Shown one piece after another: positions 9,063 through 18,071 of a DNA stretch of 46,923 nt. The notes beneath the pieces were generated by a model. It worked only from the letters and a program-made list of their open reading frames with translations. It was not told the origin of the DNA and made no database searches. Location of the stretch: the NCBI GenBank assembly GCA_000509105.1, contig BAIF02000014.1, positions 1 to 46,923 on the forward strand. The letters are read 5' to 3'. The stretch's first letter is position 1, and each line of letters starts with the position of its first letter. Source of the DNA: Clostridiales bacterium VE202-21. GTDB taxonomy: Bacteria > Bacillota > Clostridia > Lachnospirales > Lachnospiraceae. The position numbers and the translations under genes are program-made.

Positions 9063-10580
9063 ATGAAGATATTAATGGGACTTGATCTGGGAACAACGGC
9101 TATGAAAATAGCACTTTTTGATGAGCAGGGAAAGATTCTGGCTTTTTCAACACAAGAATACGACTTACTGACTCCCCAGACTAATTATGTGGAAGAAAAA
9201 CCAGAAGTTTACTGGAAAGCCTTTCAGGATGGGATTGCTGACCTCAGAAGCCAATACTTCTTATCTGAAGTTACAGAAATTGCGATGGCAATGTCTGCAC
9301 AAGGGGAAACCCTTTTTGTATTAGACAGAGAGGGGAATCCTTTGCGAAATGCTATTGTCTGGATGGATAACCGGGCAATAGAAGAAGCAAAAGAGCTGGA
9401 AGAGAGGTTTGGAAACGATGTCTGCTATCAGAAAACCGGTCAGGTAAGCTTTGAAGCCTGCTGGCCTGCATCAAAGATACTATGGATTCGTAAACACGAG
9501 CCGGAAGTGTTTGCGGAGGCAGATAAATTTTTATTGATAGAGGATTATTTTATTTACAGGTTAACAGGAAAGTATACCACAGAACCTTCCTTGGTTTGTT
9601 CTTCCACATACTGGGATATCATTGACCGGAAGTACTGGAAAGAGATGCTGGATTATCTGGGAATTGAGGAGCGGCAGCTTGCAGCAGTTGCTGAGTCGGG
9701 AAATGTTGTTGGCAGGATATTGCCTGAGGTTGCGGAATCACTGGGAATTACCAAAAACCTGACAATTTGTACAGGTGCGTTGGATCAGGCTGCCGGTGCG
9801 ATCGGAGCAGGCAACATCCGGCAGAGAATGTTCTCAGAAACGATAGGCGCAGCTTTGGCAGTGTGTGTTCCAGTAAATGAACCTGTATTTGATCCGGCAG
9901 GAAAGATGCCATTGTTTTGCTTCCCTTTGAAGAACATGTATATGATTCATACGTTCACAAATGGGGGAATGACACTCCGGTGGTTTCGGGATAAATTCTG
10001 TGAGCTGGAAATGCTGGCAGAAAAAAAAGGATGTGGAGACGCATATGACATGATCAGCAGCCAGGCAGCAAGCGTACCGGCAGGAAGTGACGGTTTGATC
10101 ATGCTGCCGCACCTGGCTGGCGCGCTGGCACCAGATGTCAATGCAAGGGCAAAAGGAGTATGGTTTGGTTTTACGCTGCAGCATACAAAGGCACATTTTA
10201 TGAGAGCTATTATGGAATCACTGGGATATATATTAAAAAGAAATATTGATTCACTCAATGATATGGGGATAAAAGTAAAGGAGATCCGCTCTCTTGGTGG
10301 TGGTTCAAAGAGTAAAGTTTGGTCCCAGATTAAAGCAGATATTAACCAGGTCACGCTGGAGACTGTAAAGTCAAAGGAAGCAGCGGCTTTAGGCGCTGCA
10401 ATACTGGCAGGGACGGCAATGGGAGTATTTCAAAGCGTAGAAAATGCAGTAGAACGTATGGTGGAAGTAAAGGATAGGATTGTTCCCTCTGAAGAACATA
10501 AGGAAGTATATCGGGAAGGTTATCTAATGTATAATCAGTTATTTGCCGATTTAGCAGGGTGTTTTGATAAAACAAGATAG
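9063..10580 (+). CDS. FGGY-family carbohydrate kinase
   Basis: This 505-residue kinase of the xylulokinase/gluconokinase type uses ATP to phosphorylate a sugar or polyol. The N-terminal phosphate loop is LGTTAMK. Other landmarks are WMDNRA near residue 105, a catalytic Asp in GALDQAAGA, and the C-terminal ATP motif SLGGGSKSK. An upstream in-frame start at 9027 exists, but the ATG at 9063 has AGGAGG at the right distance and begins directly with the family's MKILMGLDLGTT, so it is preferred. It should phosphorylate the ketose or acid formed by its neighbours. The substrate is not predictable from motifs. Confidence 0.9.
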   Translation: MKILMGLDLGTTAMKIALFDEQGKILAFSTQEYDLLTPQTNYVEEKPEVYWKAFQDGIADLRSQYFLSEVTEIAMAMSAQGETLFVLDREGNPLRNAIVWMDNRAIEEAKELEERFGNDVCYQKTGQVSFEACWPASKILWIRKHEPEVFAEADKFLLIEDYFIYRLTGKYTTEPSLVCSSTYWDIIDRKYWKEMLDYLGIEERQLAAVAESGNVVGRILPEVAESLGITKNLTICTGALDQAAGAIGAGNIRQRMFSETIGAALAVCVPVNEPVFDPAGKMPLFCFPLKNMYMIHTFTNGGMTLRWFRDKFCELEMLAEKKGCGDAYDMISSQAASVPAGSDGLIMLPHLAGALAPDVNARAKGVWFGFTLQHTKAHFMRAIMESLGYILKRNIDSLNDMGIKVKEIRSLGGGSKSKVWSQIKADINQVTLETVKSKEAAALGAAILAGTAMGVFQSVENAVERMVEVKDRIVPSEEHKEVYREGYLMYNQLFADLAGCFDKTR

Positions 10581-10620
10581 CAATCTTTAAAATATTTGTG
10601 AATGTATGGGAGGTATATTG

Positions 10621-10950
10621 ATGAAGGCAGTAAAAAAATGTGAAACAGCGGTCTCTTTGGATGGACCGGAGGTGTGCAGGGAATATCTGTGTACCGGGAA
10701 GATTACGTTTGGATCCTCCGCACTGCTTCCGGGGCAGACAGGAGGGATTGATCCGGGACATCCGGACTCACACGAGGTGTTTTATGTAAGCAGGGGGCAT
10801 ATTATCATGCGGAATCCGCAAAACGGAGAATATTTTGAGTTAACGGAAGGGGATGTAATTCTAGTCGAGGAAGGGGAGCCCCATGAGATGACAAATATTG
10901 GAATGGAACCTGCGATTATTAGTTGGAGCTGTGCACCAAGCCATATCTAA
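10621..10950 (+). CDS. Small cupin-domain protein
   Basis: This 109-residue single-domain cupin has motif 1 around HPDSHEVFYVSRG, with metal-ligand His and Glu, and motif 2 around EEGEPHEM. Such small cupins include sugar isomerases, epimerases, lyases and ligand-binding proteins. Starts at 10606 and 10621 are possible; 10621 is preferred because GGGAGG lies 7 bases upstream. Its position between the kinase and the isomerase-like gene suggests a sugar-isomerising or sugar-acid-binding role, which is inference. Confidence 0.8.
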   Translation: MKAVKKCETAVSLDGPEVCREYLCTGKITFGSSALLPGQTGGIDPGHPDSHEVFYVSRGHIIMRNPQNGEYFELTEGDVILVEEGEPHEMTNIGMEPAIISWSCAPSHI

Positions 10951-11023
10951 TCGAATTCTAAAGATGAAAGAAGCAGAGAGAGAAAGGAAACAATAGCGAC
11001 ATTAAGAAATGGAAGGGATGAAT

Positions 11024-12364
11024 ATGAGACAACCAAGAATTGGAATTGTTGGCGTCACCTGTGAGTTTGAGAGCGGCGGGCAGCGTGCAGAGGCGCTGGT
11101 AGACAGTATAGGAACCGCACTGGAGAAGAAAAACGTAGCGGTGGTTTATGCAGAAAAGGTGGCATGGGATTCCGCAGATGCCGTCAATATATGCAGGCAG
11201 TTTAAGCAAGAAGAACTGGATGCTCTTGTAATTGTGGAAGCAACATGGATCATGGATTCTATGCAGTATATTTTTATCAATGAGCTTCAGCTTCCAACCG
11301 TATTTTGGGCAGTGCCTTATACCGAGACATTCTCGATCGGATGTGTACAGCATTTTGGGGCAATCCTAAAGGCACAGGGAATTGAATATGAATATGTATA
11401 TGGGCTTCCGGATAACGAAGAGGCAGTACATAAGGTAAAAACGGTTGCTGAAGCCGGACAGATTATGAAGGCTGTTAAGGGGATGCGGCTTGCTCTTGTA
11501 GGACCGCGGCAGACGTGGAGAGTGGCTGGTCCGCAGGATATGAGCAATGAGGAATGGGAATTCTCACGTAAATTCGGTGTGACCCTGATTCATATTGAAA
11601 TGGGAGAGATTTTATATCTGGCAGACAATATAAGAGATGGGGATGCCGAAGAGGTATTAAAATGTTTATCAAAGCGGACAGGCGCTGTAAAAGCAAATGG
11701 GACAACCATGCAGTATATGGCTAAGATCTACATGGCCACAAAGGAAGTCATTAAAAAGTATTCTCTGGATGCAATGGCAGCGGAGTGTTACCCGATGTTC
11801 AGCGGGCTGATGAATCTAACCTCATCGTGGCTGGCAGATGAGGGAATTGTGGTAGACACTGAGGGCGATATCGGGCATACCATGGTAATGCATATGCTGA
11901 ATCTGATCTCAAAAGGCGGGGCCTGCGCATTAGGGGAAGTGGGAAGTATCGATGATATGGAAAATATCCTGGCACTGGCTCATGAAGGCAGTACCGCACA
12001 TTCTCTTGCAGAAGATATTCATAAAGTACAGATCTCACAGAGCGGAGAGAGAGGCACTTTTGTAGGTGCTCCTTTGAAAGCAATGGAGAAAGTAACAATA
12101 TCCAGCATTACTGGTGCGCGGGGAAGTTATAAACTACTGGCTGACCGGGCAGCAGTTACAGAGGCATCCCATGAGGAATGGGTGGAAGGCGGTGAAAAGC
12201 TGTTAGTAAAGCTGCGTGTTGCCGACAAGGCAAGTGCAGTGGTGGATCAGCTGATGCAAAATGGCATGGATCATCATCTTCTTGTCAAGGAAGGGGATTG
12301 GGTTGAGGTATTAAAGATGATCTGCAAGTTCTGGGATATAGAGAGGGTTCAATTATTTAAATAA
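11024..12364 (+). CDS. L-fucose/L-arabinose isomerase-like protein
   Basis: This protein of about 446 residues resembles the shorter L-fucose isomerase-like family, whose fold is shared with FucI and AraA and which interconverts aldoses and ketoses with a metal ion. The C-terminal half holds candidate ligands: Glu in AAECYPMF, Glu/Asp in VDTEGDIGH and a His pair in GMDHHLL. Full-length FucI has about 590 residues, so this is the compact subfamily, and its real reaction may differ. ATG codons at 11009 and 11024 are both in frame; 11024 has an AAGGGA site and a better N-terminus (MRQPRIGIVG). Confidence 0.75.
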   Translation: MRQPRIGIVGVTCEFESGGQRAEALVDSIGTALEKKNVAVVYAEKVAWDSADAVNICRQFKQEELDALVIVEATWIMDSMQYIFINELQLPTVFWAVPYTETFSIGCVQHFGAILKAQGIEYEYVYGLPDNEEAVHKVKTVAEAGQIMKAVKGMRLALVGPRQTWRVAGPQDMSNEEWEFSRKFGVTLIHIEMGEILYLADNIRDGDAEEVLKCLSKRTGAVKANGTTMQYMAKIYMATKEVIKKYSLDAMAAECYPMFSGLMNLTSSWLADEGIVVDTEGDIGHTMVMHMLNLISKGGACALGEVGSIDDMENILALAHEGSTAHSLAEDIHKVQISQSGERGTFVGAPLKAMEKVTISSITGARGSYKLLADRAAVTEASHEEWVEGGEKLLVKLRVADKASAVVDQLMQNGMDHHLLVKEGDWVEVLKMICKFWDIERVQLFK

Positions 12365-12367
12365 TTT

Positions 12368-12397
12368 GTAATAGTTCAGACAAGCCTGAACTGTTAC
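12368..12397. repeat. 30-bp dispersed palindrome, copy 2
   Basis: Arms GTAATAGTTCAG and CTGAACTGTTAC with the centre ACAAGC lie 4 bases after the stop of the isomerase-like gene. It matches copies at 8943 and 41709. Confidence 0.75.
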
Positions 12398-12483
12398 AAT
12401 ACGGGTTCTGCAGGTTTTCTGACCGGAATAAGACACTAAATCACAGAGTCAAATGATTTATGAAAAACCCAAATATAAACGAA

Positions 12484-12519
12484 AGGGTCAGGCCCTAATT
12501 GCAAAGGGGTCAGACCCCT
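12484..12519. repeat. Paired GGGTC palindromes before the Ldh-family gene
   Basis: Two short palindromes stand side by side: AGGGTCAGGCCCT at 12484-12496 and AGGGGTCAGACCCCT at 12505-12519. The second is part of a 19-base word (12500-12518) that recurs exactly, in inverse orientation, inside the pduD-like gene at 44925-44943. A hairpin here could tune expression of the last operon gene. Confidence 0.6.
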
Positions 12520-12543
12520 ATGGAAATATAGGAGAAAAAAGAT

Positions 12544-13614
12544 ATGAAGAATTATAAGGTAACCGTATTGCATCTGAAGGAATTTACAAAAAAGGTATTT
12601 GCCATGACTGGGCTTACCGAAGTGGACGCGGACTCTGTAGCGGAACTGCTTGTCCATGCTGATGCCAGAGGTGTCAGCAGCCATGGTGTACTGAGAATGA
12701 AACCGTATATAGAGAAGATTAATGGAGGCGGCGCCTCATTAAAAAGTGAATATCGTATTGTGTCGGAGACCGCTAACACTGCAGTCATAGATGCACAGGG
12801 AGGTCTTGGCGCAATTGCCGGTGAAAAAGCAGTTGCGGTTGCAAGAGAGAAAGCAAAAACAAATTTAATATCCATAGTATCTGTAAAAAATAGTAATCAT
12901 TTTGGCATGGCAGGACATTGGGCGATGAAACTGGCTGGAGATGACTGCATAGGATTTGCCTGCTCTAATACGGATCCCTCAATGGCGCCTCCGGGAGTAA
13001 CGATTCCATTTATAGGAAACAATCCGTTTTCATTTGCATTTGCCGCAGGAAAAAAATATCCGGAAGTATGTGTAGATATGGCAACAAGTGCAGCGGCATT
13101 TGGAAAAGCCAAAGCATATGCGCTTGCAGGAAAGCCGATTCCAGAGGGCTGGCTTCTGGATAAACAGGGGAAACCGACTACAGACCTGAAACAATATGGC
13201 ATGCTGGTTCCAATGGCTGAACATAAAGGTTTTGGAGTTGCATTCATCGTGGAATTGTTTGCAACCCTGCTTTCAGGCGGGGTTCTGTCACCTGATGTAA
13301 ATGACCAGGATCTGCCGGGGACGCCGGAGCTATCCAGCCAGAGTTTTGGGTGCGTTAATATTGGTGCATTTCGTAACCTTCAGCAGTTCCACCGGGATGC
13401 TGAAAAATATATTGAAGCTATGAAAAAACTTCCTGTACGTGATGGTATCGACAGCGCAAAATATCCGGGAGAGATTGAATATACAAGCAAACAGAAGAGT
13501 CTGAAAGATGGAATTATCCTGCCAGAAACGCTTGTTCTGCAGCTGGAGGAAATTGCAAAGAATATGGGGCTTGCTGAAAGTGATATTGAGTTCCTAAGGG
13601 GCAAAGAGGCATAA
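12544..13614 (+). CDS. Ldh-family NAD(P)-dependent oxidoreductase (YiaK/AllD-type)
   Basis: This 356-residue member of the malate/L-lactate dehydrogenase (Ldh_2) family differs from Rossmann-type dehydrogenases. The family includes 2,3-diketo-L-gulonate reductase, ureidoglycolate dehydrogenase and sulfolactate dehydrogenase. Landmarks are the catalytic His in ARGVSSHGVLR near residue 47, SNHFGMAG near residue 119, and GNNPFSFA. AGGAG lies before the ATG. It is the last gene of the operon and converges with the AraC regulator across a 13-base gap. It probably reduces or oxidises an alpha-keto/hydroxy acid of the same pathway. Confidence 0.9.
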   Translation: MKNYKVTVLHLKEFTKKVFAMTGLTEVDADSVAELLVHADARGVSSHGVLRMKPYIEKINGGGASLKSEYRIVSETANTAVIDAQGGLGAIAGEKAVAVAREKAKTNLISIVSVKNSNHFGMAGHWAMKLAGDDCIGFACSNTDPSMAPPGVTIPFIGNNPFSFAFAAGKKYPEVCVDMATSAAAFGKAKAYALAGKPIPEGWLLDKQGKPTTDLKQYGMLVPMAEHKGFGVAFIVELFATLLSGGVLSPDVNDQDLPGTPELSSQSFGCVNIGAFRNLQQFHRDAEKYIEAMKKLPVRDGIDSAKYPGEIEYTSKQKSLKDGIILPETLVLQLEEIAKNMGLAESDIEFLRGKEA

Positions 13615-13627
13615 ATATAGTAACACA

Positions 13628-14494
13628 TTAAGTCTCATCAATGTGGCTGGTACGGTATTCAATAGGGCTGACCCCCATCATTTTCTTAAAGGTTTTATAA
13701 AAATAGCTATAGTTATTAAATCCTGCATTTTCGGCTACTTTACCAATTGGAAGATCACCCTTTAGGTAATAAGCAGCTTTTGAAATCCGTTTTTCTATGA
13801 TGTAATTGGTCAGTGTATAATTGGTGATACTTTTAAAAATCCTGCATATATAGTATTCACTATAATTAACTTCACTGGCCAGCCGTTCAAGAGATAAATC
13901 TTCACTCAGATGAGTATTGATAAAATCGACCAGATCAGCAACCATGGAAACCCGGCGGGATTCGGCATTGTCAAAATGTATACCATCATAGCAGTCGCTG
14001 AAAAGATAGGCCGCCAGCTGATGGAGCAGAGCCTTTTCCAGAATATCATTCCCGTGTGTCAGTTTGTTTTCCCTGAATTGGTGGAGAACAGAAAGATACT
14101 TATTAAAACAGCTGTCATCCACATGGATAATCGGATAATTACAATTATCTTTTGAAAAAATGTCTAAAAGATTGGAGTTGGGAGTGTTAAATGAGAGCAG
14201 GAGGCTTGGATCTATGCTAATACTAAATCTCTCATAATGTGCATTTGGATTATAGACAAGAGTATGCGGATCAAACATATTGATCAGTGCAATATCACCC
14301 CTGCGGATCAGATATTCTTTATTATTAATTTTAAAAATTCCGGCATTGCCCAAATAAACAACAATTTCATAAAAGTCATGATAGTGCAGGCCTGAACGAA
14401 GTTCATTTTTGGGCGTGCGGAACAGGCATTCATAATCACCTTTATATACAGAAATACGAGATAAAAATTTTATATCCACACCTTTTATATTCAT
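13628..14494 (-). CDS. AraC-family transcriptional regulator
   Basis: This 288-residue regulator has an N-terminal cupin-like sensory domain (LHYHDFYEIVVYLG near residue 40 and RRGDIALINMFDPH near residue 65) and a C-terminal double helix-turn-helix (about residues 185-285, ending in the family motif GFNNYSYFYKTFKKMMGVSP-like region). The start has AGGAGG 7 bases upstream. It is transcribed toward the 3' end of the amidase/kinase operon and away from the acetyltransferase gene. It could control the operon by sensing its sugar-like substrate. Confidence 0.92.
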   Translation of the reverse strand: MNIKGVDIKFLSRISVYKGDYECLFRTPKNELRSGLHYHDFYEIVVYLGNAGIFKINNKEYLIRRGDIALINMFDPHTLVYNPNAHYERFSISIDPSLLLSFNTPNSNLLDIFSKDNCNYPIIHVDDSCFNKYLSVLHQFRENKLTHGNDILEKALLHQLAAYLFSDCYDGIHFDNAESRRVSMVADLVDFINTHLSEDLSLERLASEVNYSEYYICRIFKSITNYTLTNYIIEKRISKAAYYLKGDLPIGKVAENAGFNNYSYFYKTFKKMMGVSPIEYRTSHIDET

Positions 14495-14666
14495 ATTATA
14501 TCCTCCTAGTTAACTTTAGTTTACAAAGAGAAAGACATAGTGTCAATGAAATGACAAAATAAGAAATATATTGCGCAAGTTATGAAAACATTACGTTGCT
14601 GTGTACACTCGAAGGCAGTGAACAATAACAATATTACCTGAAGTGTTATAATAAGGAGGTATCTGC

Positions 14667-15275
14667 ATGAATTTTGAACAACAAAGAATACGTATACTGC
14701 AAGGAAAAATGTATAATGATCTGACTCCGGAGTTGGTTCAAGCAAGAAAAAATGCTGTAGAGCTTACGAATGAATATAATGCCAGTTATGGTCAGGGTGC
14801 AGAAATCAGAGAAGGGATTTTGAGAAAATTATTAAAACATGTCGGACAGGGAGCCTTTTTTGAGCCGGGGTTTCGGTGCGAATTTGGCTTTAATATTTCT
14901 GTTGGGGAGAACTTCTACGCTAATTTTGACTGTATCCTTCTGGATCCGGGAGAAATAGAGATTGGTGACAATGTGCTTTTTGGACCGCGGGTTTCCATAT
15001 ATACAGCAAGGCATGCTTTCAATGCTCAGGAAAGAGCAGCAGGTGCCTGTTTTGCTAAACCGGTCAAGATAGGAAATCATGTCTGGGTCGGAGGCGGAGT
15101 ACATATGGACCACGGGATTACGATTGGGGATCATAGTGTTATTGGAGCAGGAAGCGTAATTACAAGAGACATTCCTTCAAACGTGGTAGCAGCTGGAGTA
15201 CCTTGTAAAGTAATCCGTGAGATTACAGATACGGATGCGACGGATTATTTTGATATACTAATGCAATTGTATTAA
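14667..15275 (+). CDS. Sugar O-acetyltransferase (maltose/galactoside type)
   Basis: This 202-residue enzyme transfers acetyl from acetyl-CoA to a sugar hydroxyl. It has an N-terminal Mac-type helical segment (MYNDLTPELVQAR) and a left-handed beta-helix hexapeptide domain (about residues 70-185), with the catalytic His in YTARHAFN. The length is usual for the family. AAGGAGG precedes the ATG. It is divergent from the AraC gene and 15 bases upstream of a HAD phosphatase, so these two are probably co-transcribed. The likely role is detoxification of excess sugar. Confidence 0.9.
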   Translation: MNFEQQRIRILQGKMYNDLTPELVQARKNAVELTNEYNASYGQGAEIREGILRKLLKHVGQGAFFEPGFRCEFGFNISVGENFYANFDCILLDPGEIEIGDNVLFGPRVSIYTARHAFNAQERAAGACFAKPVKIGNHVWVGGGVHMDHGITIGDHSVIGAGSVITRDIPSNVVAAGVPCKVIREITDTDATDYFDILMQLY

Positions 15276-15290
15276 AAGGGAGAAACGCGA

Positions 15291-16148
15291 ATGAGAACAC
15301 TATATATTTCAGACTTAGACGGTACGTTATTAAACAGCAGAAAGGAAATAACAGATTACAGTTCAGAAATTATTAATTCGTGCATTGCTTCAGGAGTGTT
15401 GTTTTCGATTGCAACTGCAAGGATGCCTTACGGATGTGATTACCGTCTGCAAAAACTGCATCTACAGGTACCTGCTATTTTAACAAATGGTGTGTTTCTA
15501 TATGATTTTAGCACGAAAAAATATCTGCATGCGGAAGTGATTGATCAAGAGGCGGCAGAAAAGGTAATATCAGCATTTGAGGAGAATAAGAGGGACTGCT
15601 TTCTGTATCTTTTTCAGGATGAGGAGATCAGCATATGCTATGGGAATGATAAATTAAAAGAACAGGAACAATATTACAGCATAAGGGCACAGGAAAGCTG
15701 TAAAAAAATATATCGGACTGATGATTACAGAAAGGAAATGGCTTGCGGTGCAGTTGTATATTTTGCGCTGACAGGGGAAAAAAAGGAGCTTGACCCGGTT
15801 TGTAAAAGCCTGGATAAAATATCCGGGATCCATTATGCCTGTTATCTGAACATCTATAATAATCTATATTGTCTGGAAGTTTTTAGTGATAAGGCGAGTA
15901 AGAAAAATGCGCTGCTGAGACTGAAAGCGATGCTTAACTACGATGAGCTGGTAGTGTTTGGTGATAACTGGAATGATATGCCGATGATTGACATCGCGGA
16001 CAGGAGCTATGCACCGGAGAATGCCCTTCCGGAAATAAAAAAAGTTGTGACGGCAGTACTAGAGAGTTGTAACAATGACGGCGTAGCAAAATTTTTAAAG
16101 AATGAATGGGAACAAAGGCAGTTAGATAACACGCGGTTAAGGCGATAA
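15291..16148 (+). CDS. Cof-type HAD-IIB phosphatase
   Basis: This 285-residue haloacid-dehalogenase phosphatase has motif I DLDGTLL with the nucleophile Asp8, motif II in IATAR, a Lys in DKASKKNAL and motif IV GDNWNDMPM. The large insert between motifs II and III is the C2 cap of the Cof family, which dephosphorylates sugar phosphates and cofactors. AGGGAG lies before the ATG. With the preceding sugar acetyltransferase it may form a small overflow-metabolism or detoxification unit. Confidence 0.88.
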   Translation: MRTLYISDLDGTLLNSRKEITDYSSEIINSCIASGVLFSIATARMPYGCDYRLQKLHLQVPAILTNGVFLYDFSTKKYLHAEVIDQEAAEKVISAFEENKRDCFLYLFQDEEISICYGNDKLKEQEQYYSIRAQESCKKIYRTDDYRKEMACGAVVYFALTGEKKELDPVCKSLDKISGIHYACYLNIYNNLYCLEVFSDKASKKNALLRLKAMLNYDELVVFGDNWNDMPMIDIADRSYAPENALPEIKKVVTAVLESCNNDGVAKFLKNEWEQRQLDNTRLRR

Positions 16149-16237
16149 AAGTAAAAAAAAAAGGATATGATATAGAGTAAAACTCCTGCATAAGATCTGG
16201 CAGTTCATTGACAGGAAATTGAAAAAGGGGAGACTCT

Positions 16238-17286
16238 ATGAAACCGGGAAAGAGGAAAGAAACAGGTGCAGTCCTGGTAGAAGCAGTAAGAATTGCAGTG
16301 GGAAGCGGCGCAGCATGTATGCGGCTTCCCTTTTGCATCTTGAATTTGCCGCATCGGCGGGGATGGTAACGCTGCTTACGATACTGACTACAAAATGGGA
16401 AACACTCAGGCTCTCAGCTGCCCGTATTCTGACATTTTTTCTGGCAGCGGTCCTGGCATGGTTAGTATTCAGCCACATCAAAAGCGACGGCGCTGCATTT
16501 GGAATCTTCATATTTTTATTGGTATTGATAAGCGAATGGGTAGGCTGGAGGATATCTGCATCCGTAAATGCGGTTATAGGCACGCACTTTTTAACTACAC
16601 GCAACTTTTCAATTGCTTTTATTGCAAATGAATTTCTGATCGTGTTCTTAGGAATCACGATAGCTATAATTATCAATCTGTTCCAGAATAATGGCGGTCA
16701 TAGGGACAGAATCATAGAAAATATGCGTTATACAGAGCAGGAATTTTCCGACATATTGGGGGAACTGGCTGCATTTTTATATAGCCAGGACAGAAGGGAG
16801 GCTGTTTGGGAGAAGCTGGAACTTTTAGAACAGAAACTAGAGGATTTTATAGAACAGGCATATGTGTATCAAAACAATACCTTCAGAGCTCATACCAGTT
16901 ATTACAGCGCTTATTTTGAAATGCGGGAAAAACAGTGTGGGGCGCTACAACATCTGCATCATGAGATGGAAAAGCTGAAGGCGCTTCCAAAGCAGTCTTT
17001 TATTGTGGCAGATTATATTTCCTATTTAAAACATTTCGTCAAGGAAATGAACCGGCCGGAAAAGCAGCTGGCACGTCTGGCGGCGCTGTCTGAGGAAATG
17101 AAGGCACAGGAACTCCCCGGCAGCAGAGAGGAGTTTGAGAACAGGGCGGTGCTCTATCACATATTAATGGATCTGGAAGAGTTTCTGCAGTATAAGCAGC
17201 ATTTTGTGGAGCGGATTGACGAGACGCAATTTGCCGTTTACTGGAAAAAAGAGGTGGAGGATTTCAGACGCTCCAAAAGTAGATGA
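16238..17286 (+). pseudogene. Aromatic-acid exporter (ArAE_1/DUF939) with a 1-base frameshift
   Basis: The long frame to 17286 encodes an inner-membrane exporter of the aromatic acid exporter family, with N-terminal hydrophobic segments (SAGMVTLLTILTTKW, FFLAAVLAWLVF) followed by a helical cytoplasmic ArAE_1 C-terminal domain. Its natural start is not in that frame. ATG 16238 has an AGGGGAGA site and encodes a fitting amphipathic N-terminus (VEAVRIAVGSGAAC) in the +1 frame, which then runs off into a stop. Restoring one base near 16316-16323 joins GSGAAC to AASLLHLEFAASAG exactly as the family expects. It is either a real frameshift or a sequence error. The 3' end overlaps the DtxR-type gene by 49 bases, tail to tail. 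Confidence 0.72.
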
Positions 17287-17678
17287 AGGTTTTCGATTGT
17301 TTCCCGGTTGATAAAATGTTCAATTTTCTCTACCTGTTCAAGTTCGTTTTCTGAATGATTCAGCAGGCACAGGAATTTATGCAGTATATCGTGGCGGTAA
17401 AGAAGATATTCTCCAACCTCAAGCCCTTTGGGCGTTGCGGTTAGGTAGCCGTATTTCTGGAAAGAGATGTACCCCCGCTCCTTCAGCGCGTTTACCATCT
17501 TGGATGCAGAGGAGGGTTTTACATGCAGATTTTCAGACAGTGCCTGGATTCTTACGATATCCTGTCCTTTAAGCATACGGCAGATCATCTCCAGATAATC
17601 TTCCATAGATGCGGTCAGATCATCCGTGTTATGCAGTTCATATCCTTTTTGGGTATAAAAATTATTTCTATTGTCCAT
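17238..17678 (-). CDS. DtxR/MntR-family metal-dependent regulator
   Basis: This 146-residue regulator has an N-terminal winged helix (SMEDYLEMICRML, then LHVKPSSASKMVNALKERGY) and a dimerisation/metal-binding segment with candidate ligands in RHDILHKFL, ENELEQVEKIEH and FINRE. Proteins of this length lack the SH3 domain and resemble MntR/IdeR-type short forms. It is divergent from feoAB across 146 bases, which implies control of ferrous iron uptake. AGGAG lies 9 bases before the ATG. Confidence 0.88.
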   Translation of the reverse strand: MDNRNNFYTQKGYELHNTDDLTASMEDYLEMICRMLKGQDIVRIQALSENLHVKPSSASKMVNALKERGYISFQKYGYLTATPKGLEVGEYLLYRHDILHKFLCLLNHSENELEQVEKIEHFINRETIENLHLLLERLKSSTSFFQ

Positions 17679-17738
17679 TATATCATTTCTCCTATTAAGA
17701 TAAAAAGTTAATATCTATTCGAAATTTCTTTTCCAATG

Positions 17739-17768
17739 TGTCACAGAATCCCGAAAACTTAATATTAT
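17739..17768 (+). promoter_or_regulatory. Candidate feoAB promoter
   Basis: TGTCAC (17739-17744) and TATTAT (17763-17768) with an 18-base gap are a plausible sigma-A promoter. The nested palindrome at 17768-17805 would then lie over the transcription start. Confidence 0.4.
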
Positions 17769-17805
17769 AGAATCAGGAAAGAAAGTTTCCTTATCCTAAA
17801 TTCTA
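17768..17805. promoter_or_regulatory. Nested palindrome, candidate metal-regulator operator
   Basis: An outer imperfect repeat (TAGAATCAGGA against TCCTAAATTCTA) encloses a perfect inner one (AGGAAA, 5 bases, TTTCCT). It lies between the divergent DtxR-type regulator and feoA, just downstream of the candidate feo promoter, where a repressor site is expected. Confidence 0.5.
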
Positions 17806-17824
17806 TGACAAGGCGGTGGCGCTT

Positions 17825-18070
17825 ATGAAAAAGGAGATCTGTTTAAACGATATACAGCCGGGGCAGAAGGCGGTTGTCAGAGAGCTGAGGTCAGATGGAA
17901 GTATCCACAGACGTCTTTTGGATATCGGTCTGGTCAGAGGAACGAAGGTTGAATGTGTGGGAAAGAGCCCCGGAGGGGATCCGGGGGCATTTTTAATCCG
18001 CGGAGCAGTGATTGCAATCCGTTCGGAAGACTGCGGGGATATCCTGGTTCATACTTTGGAAGGTGCCTGA
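17825..18070 (+). CDS. feoA: Ferrous iron transport protein A
   Basis: This 81-residue SH3-like protein works with FeoB in Fe(II) uptake. Family features are the start MKKEICLNDIQPGQKAVV, RRLLDIGLVRGTKVE and a C-terminal IRSEDCGDILV. ATG 17825 is preferred over the upstream GTG at 17816 because it has an AGGCGG site at normal distance. feoB begins 2 bases after its stop. Confidence 0.93.
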   Translation: MKKEICLNDIQPGQKAVVRELRSDGSIHRRLLDIGLVRGTKVECVGKSPGGDPGAFLIRGAVIAIRSEDCGDILVHTLEGA

Positions 18071-18071
18071 T

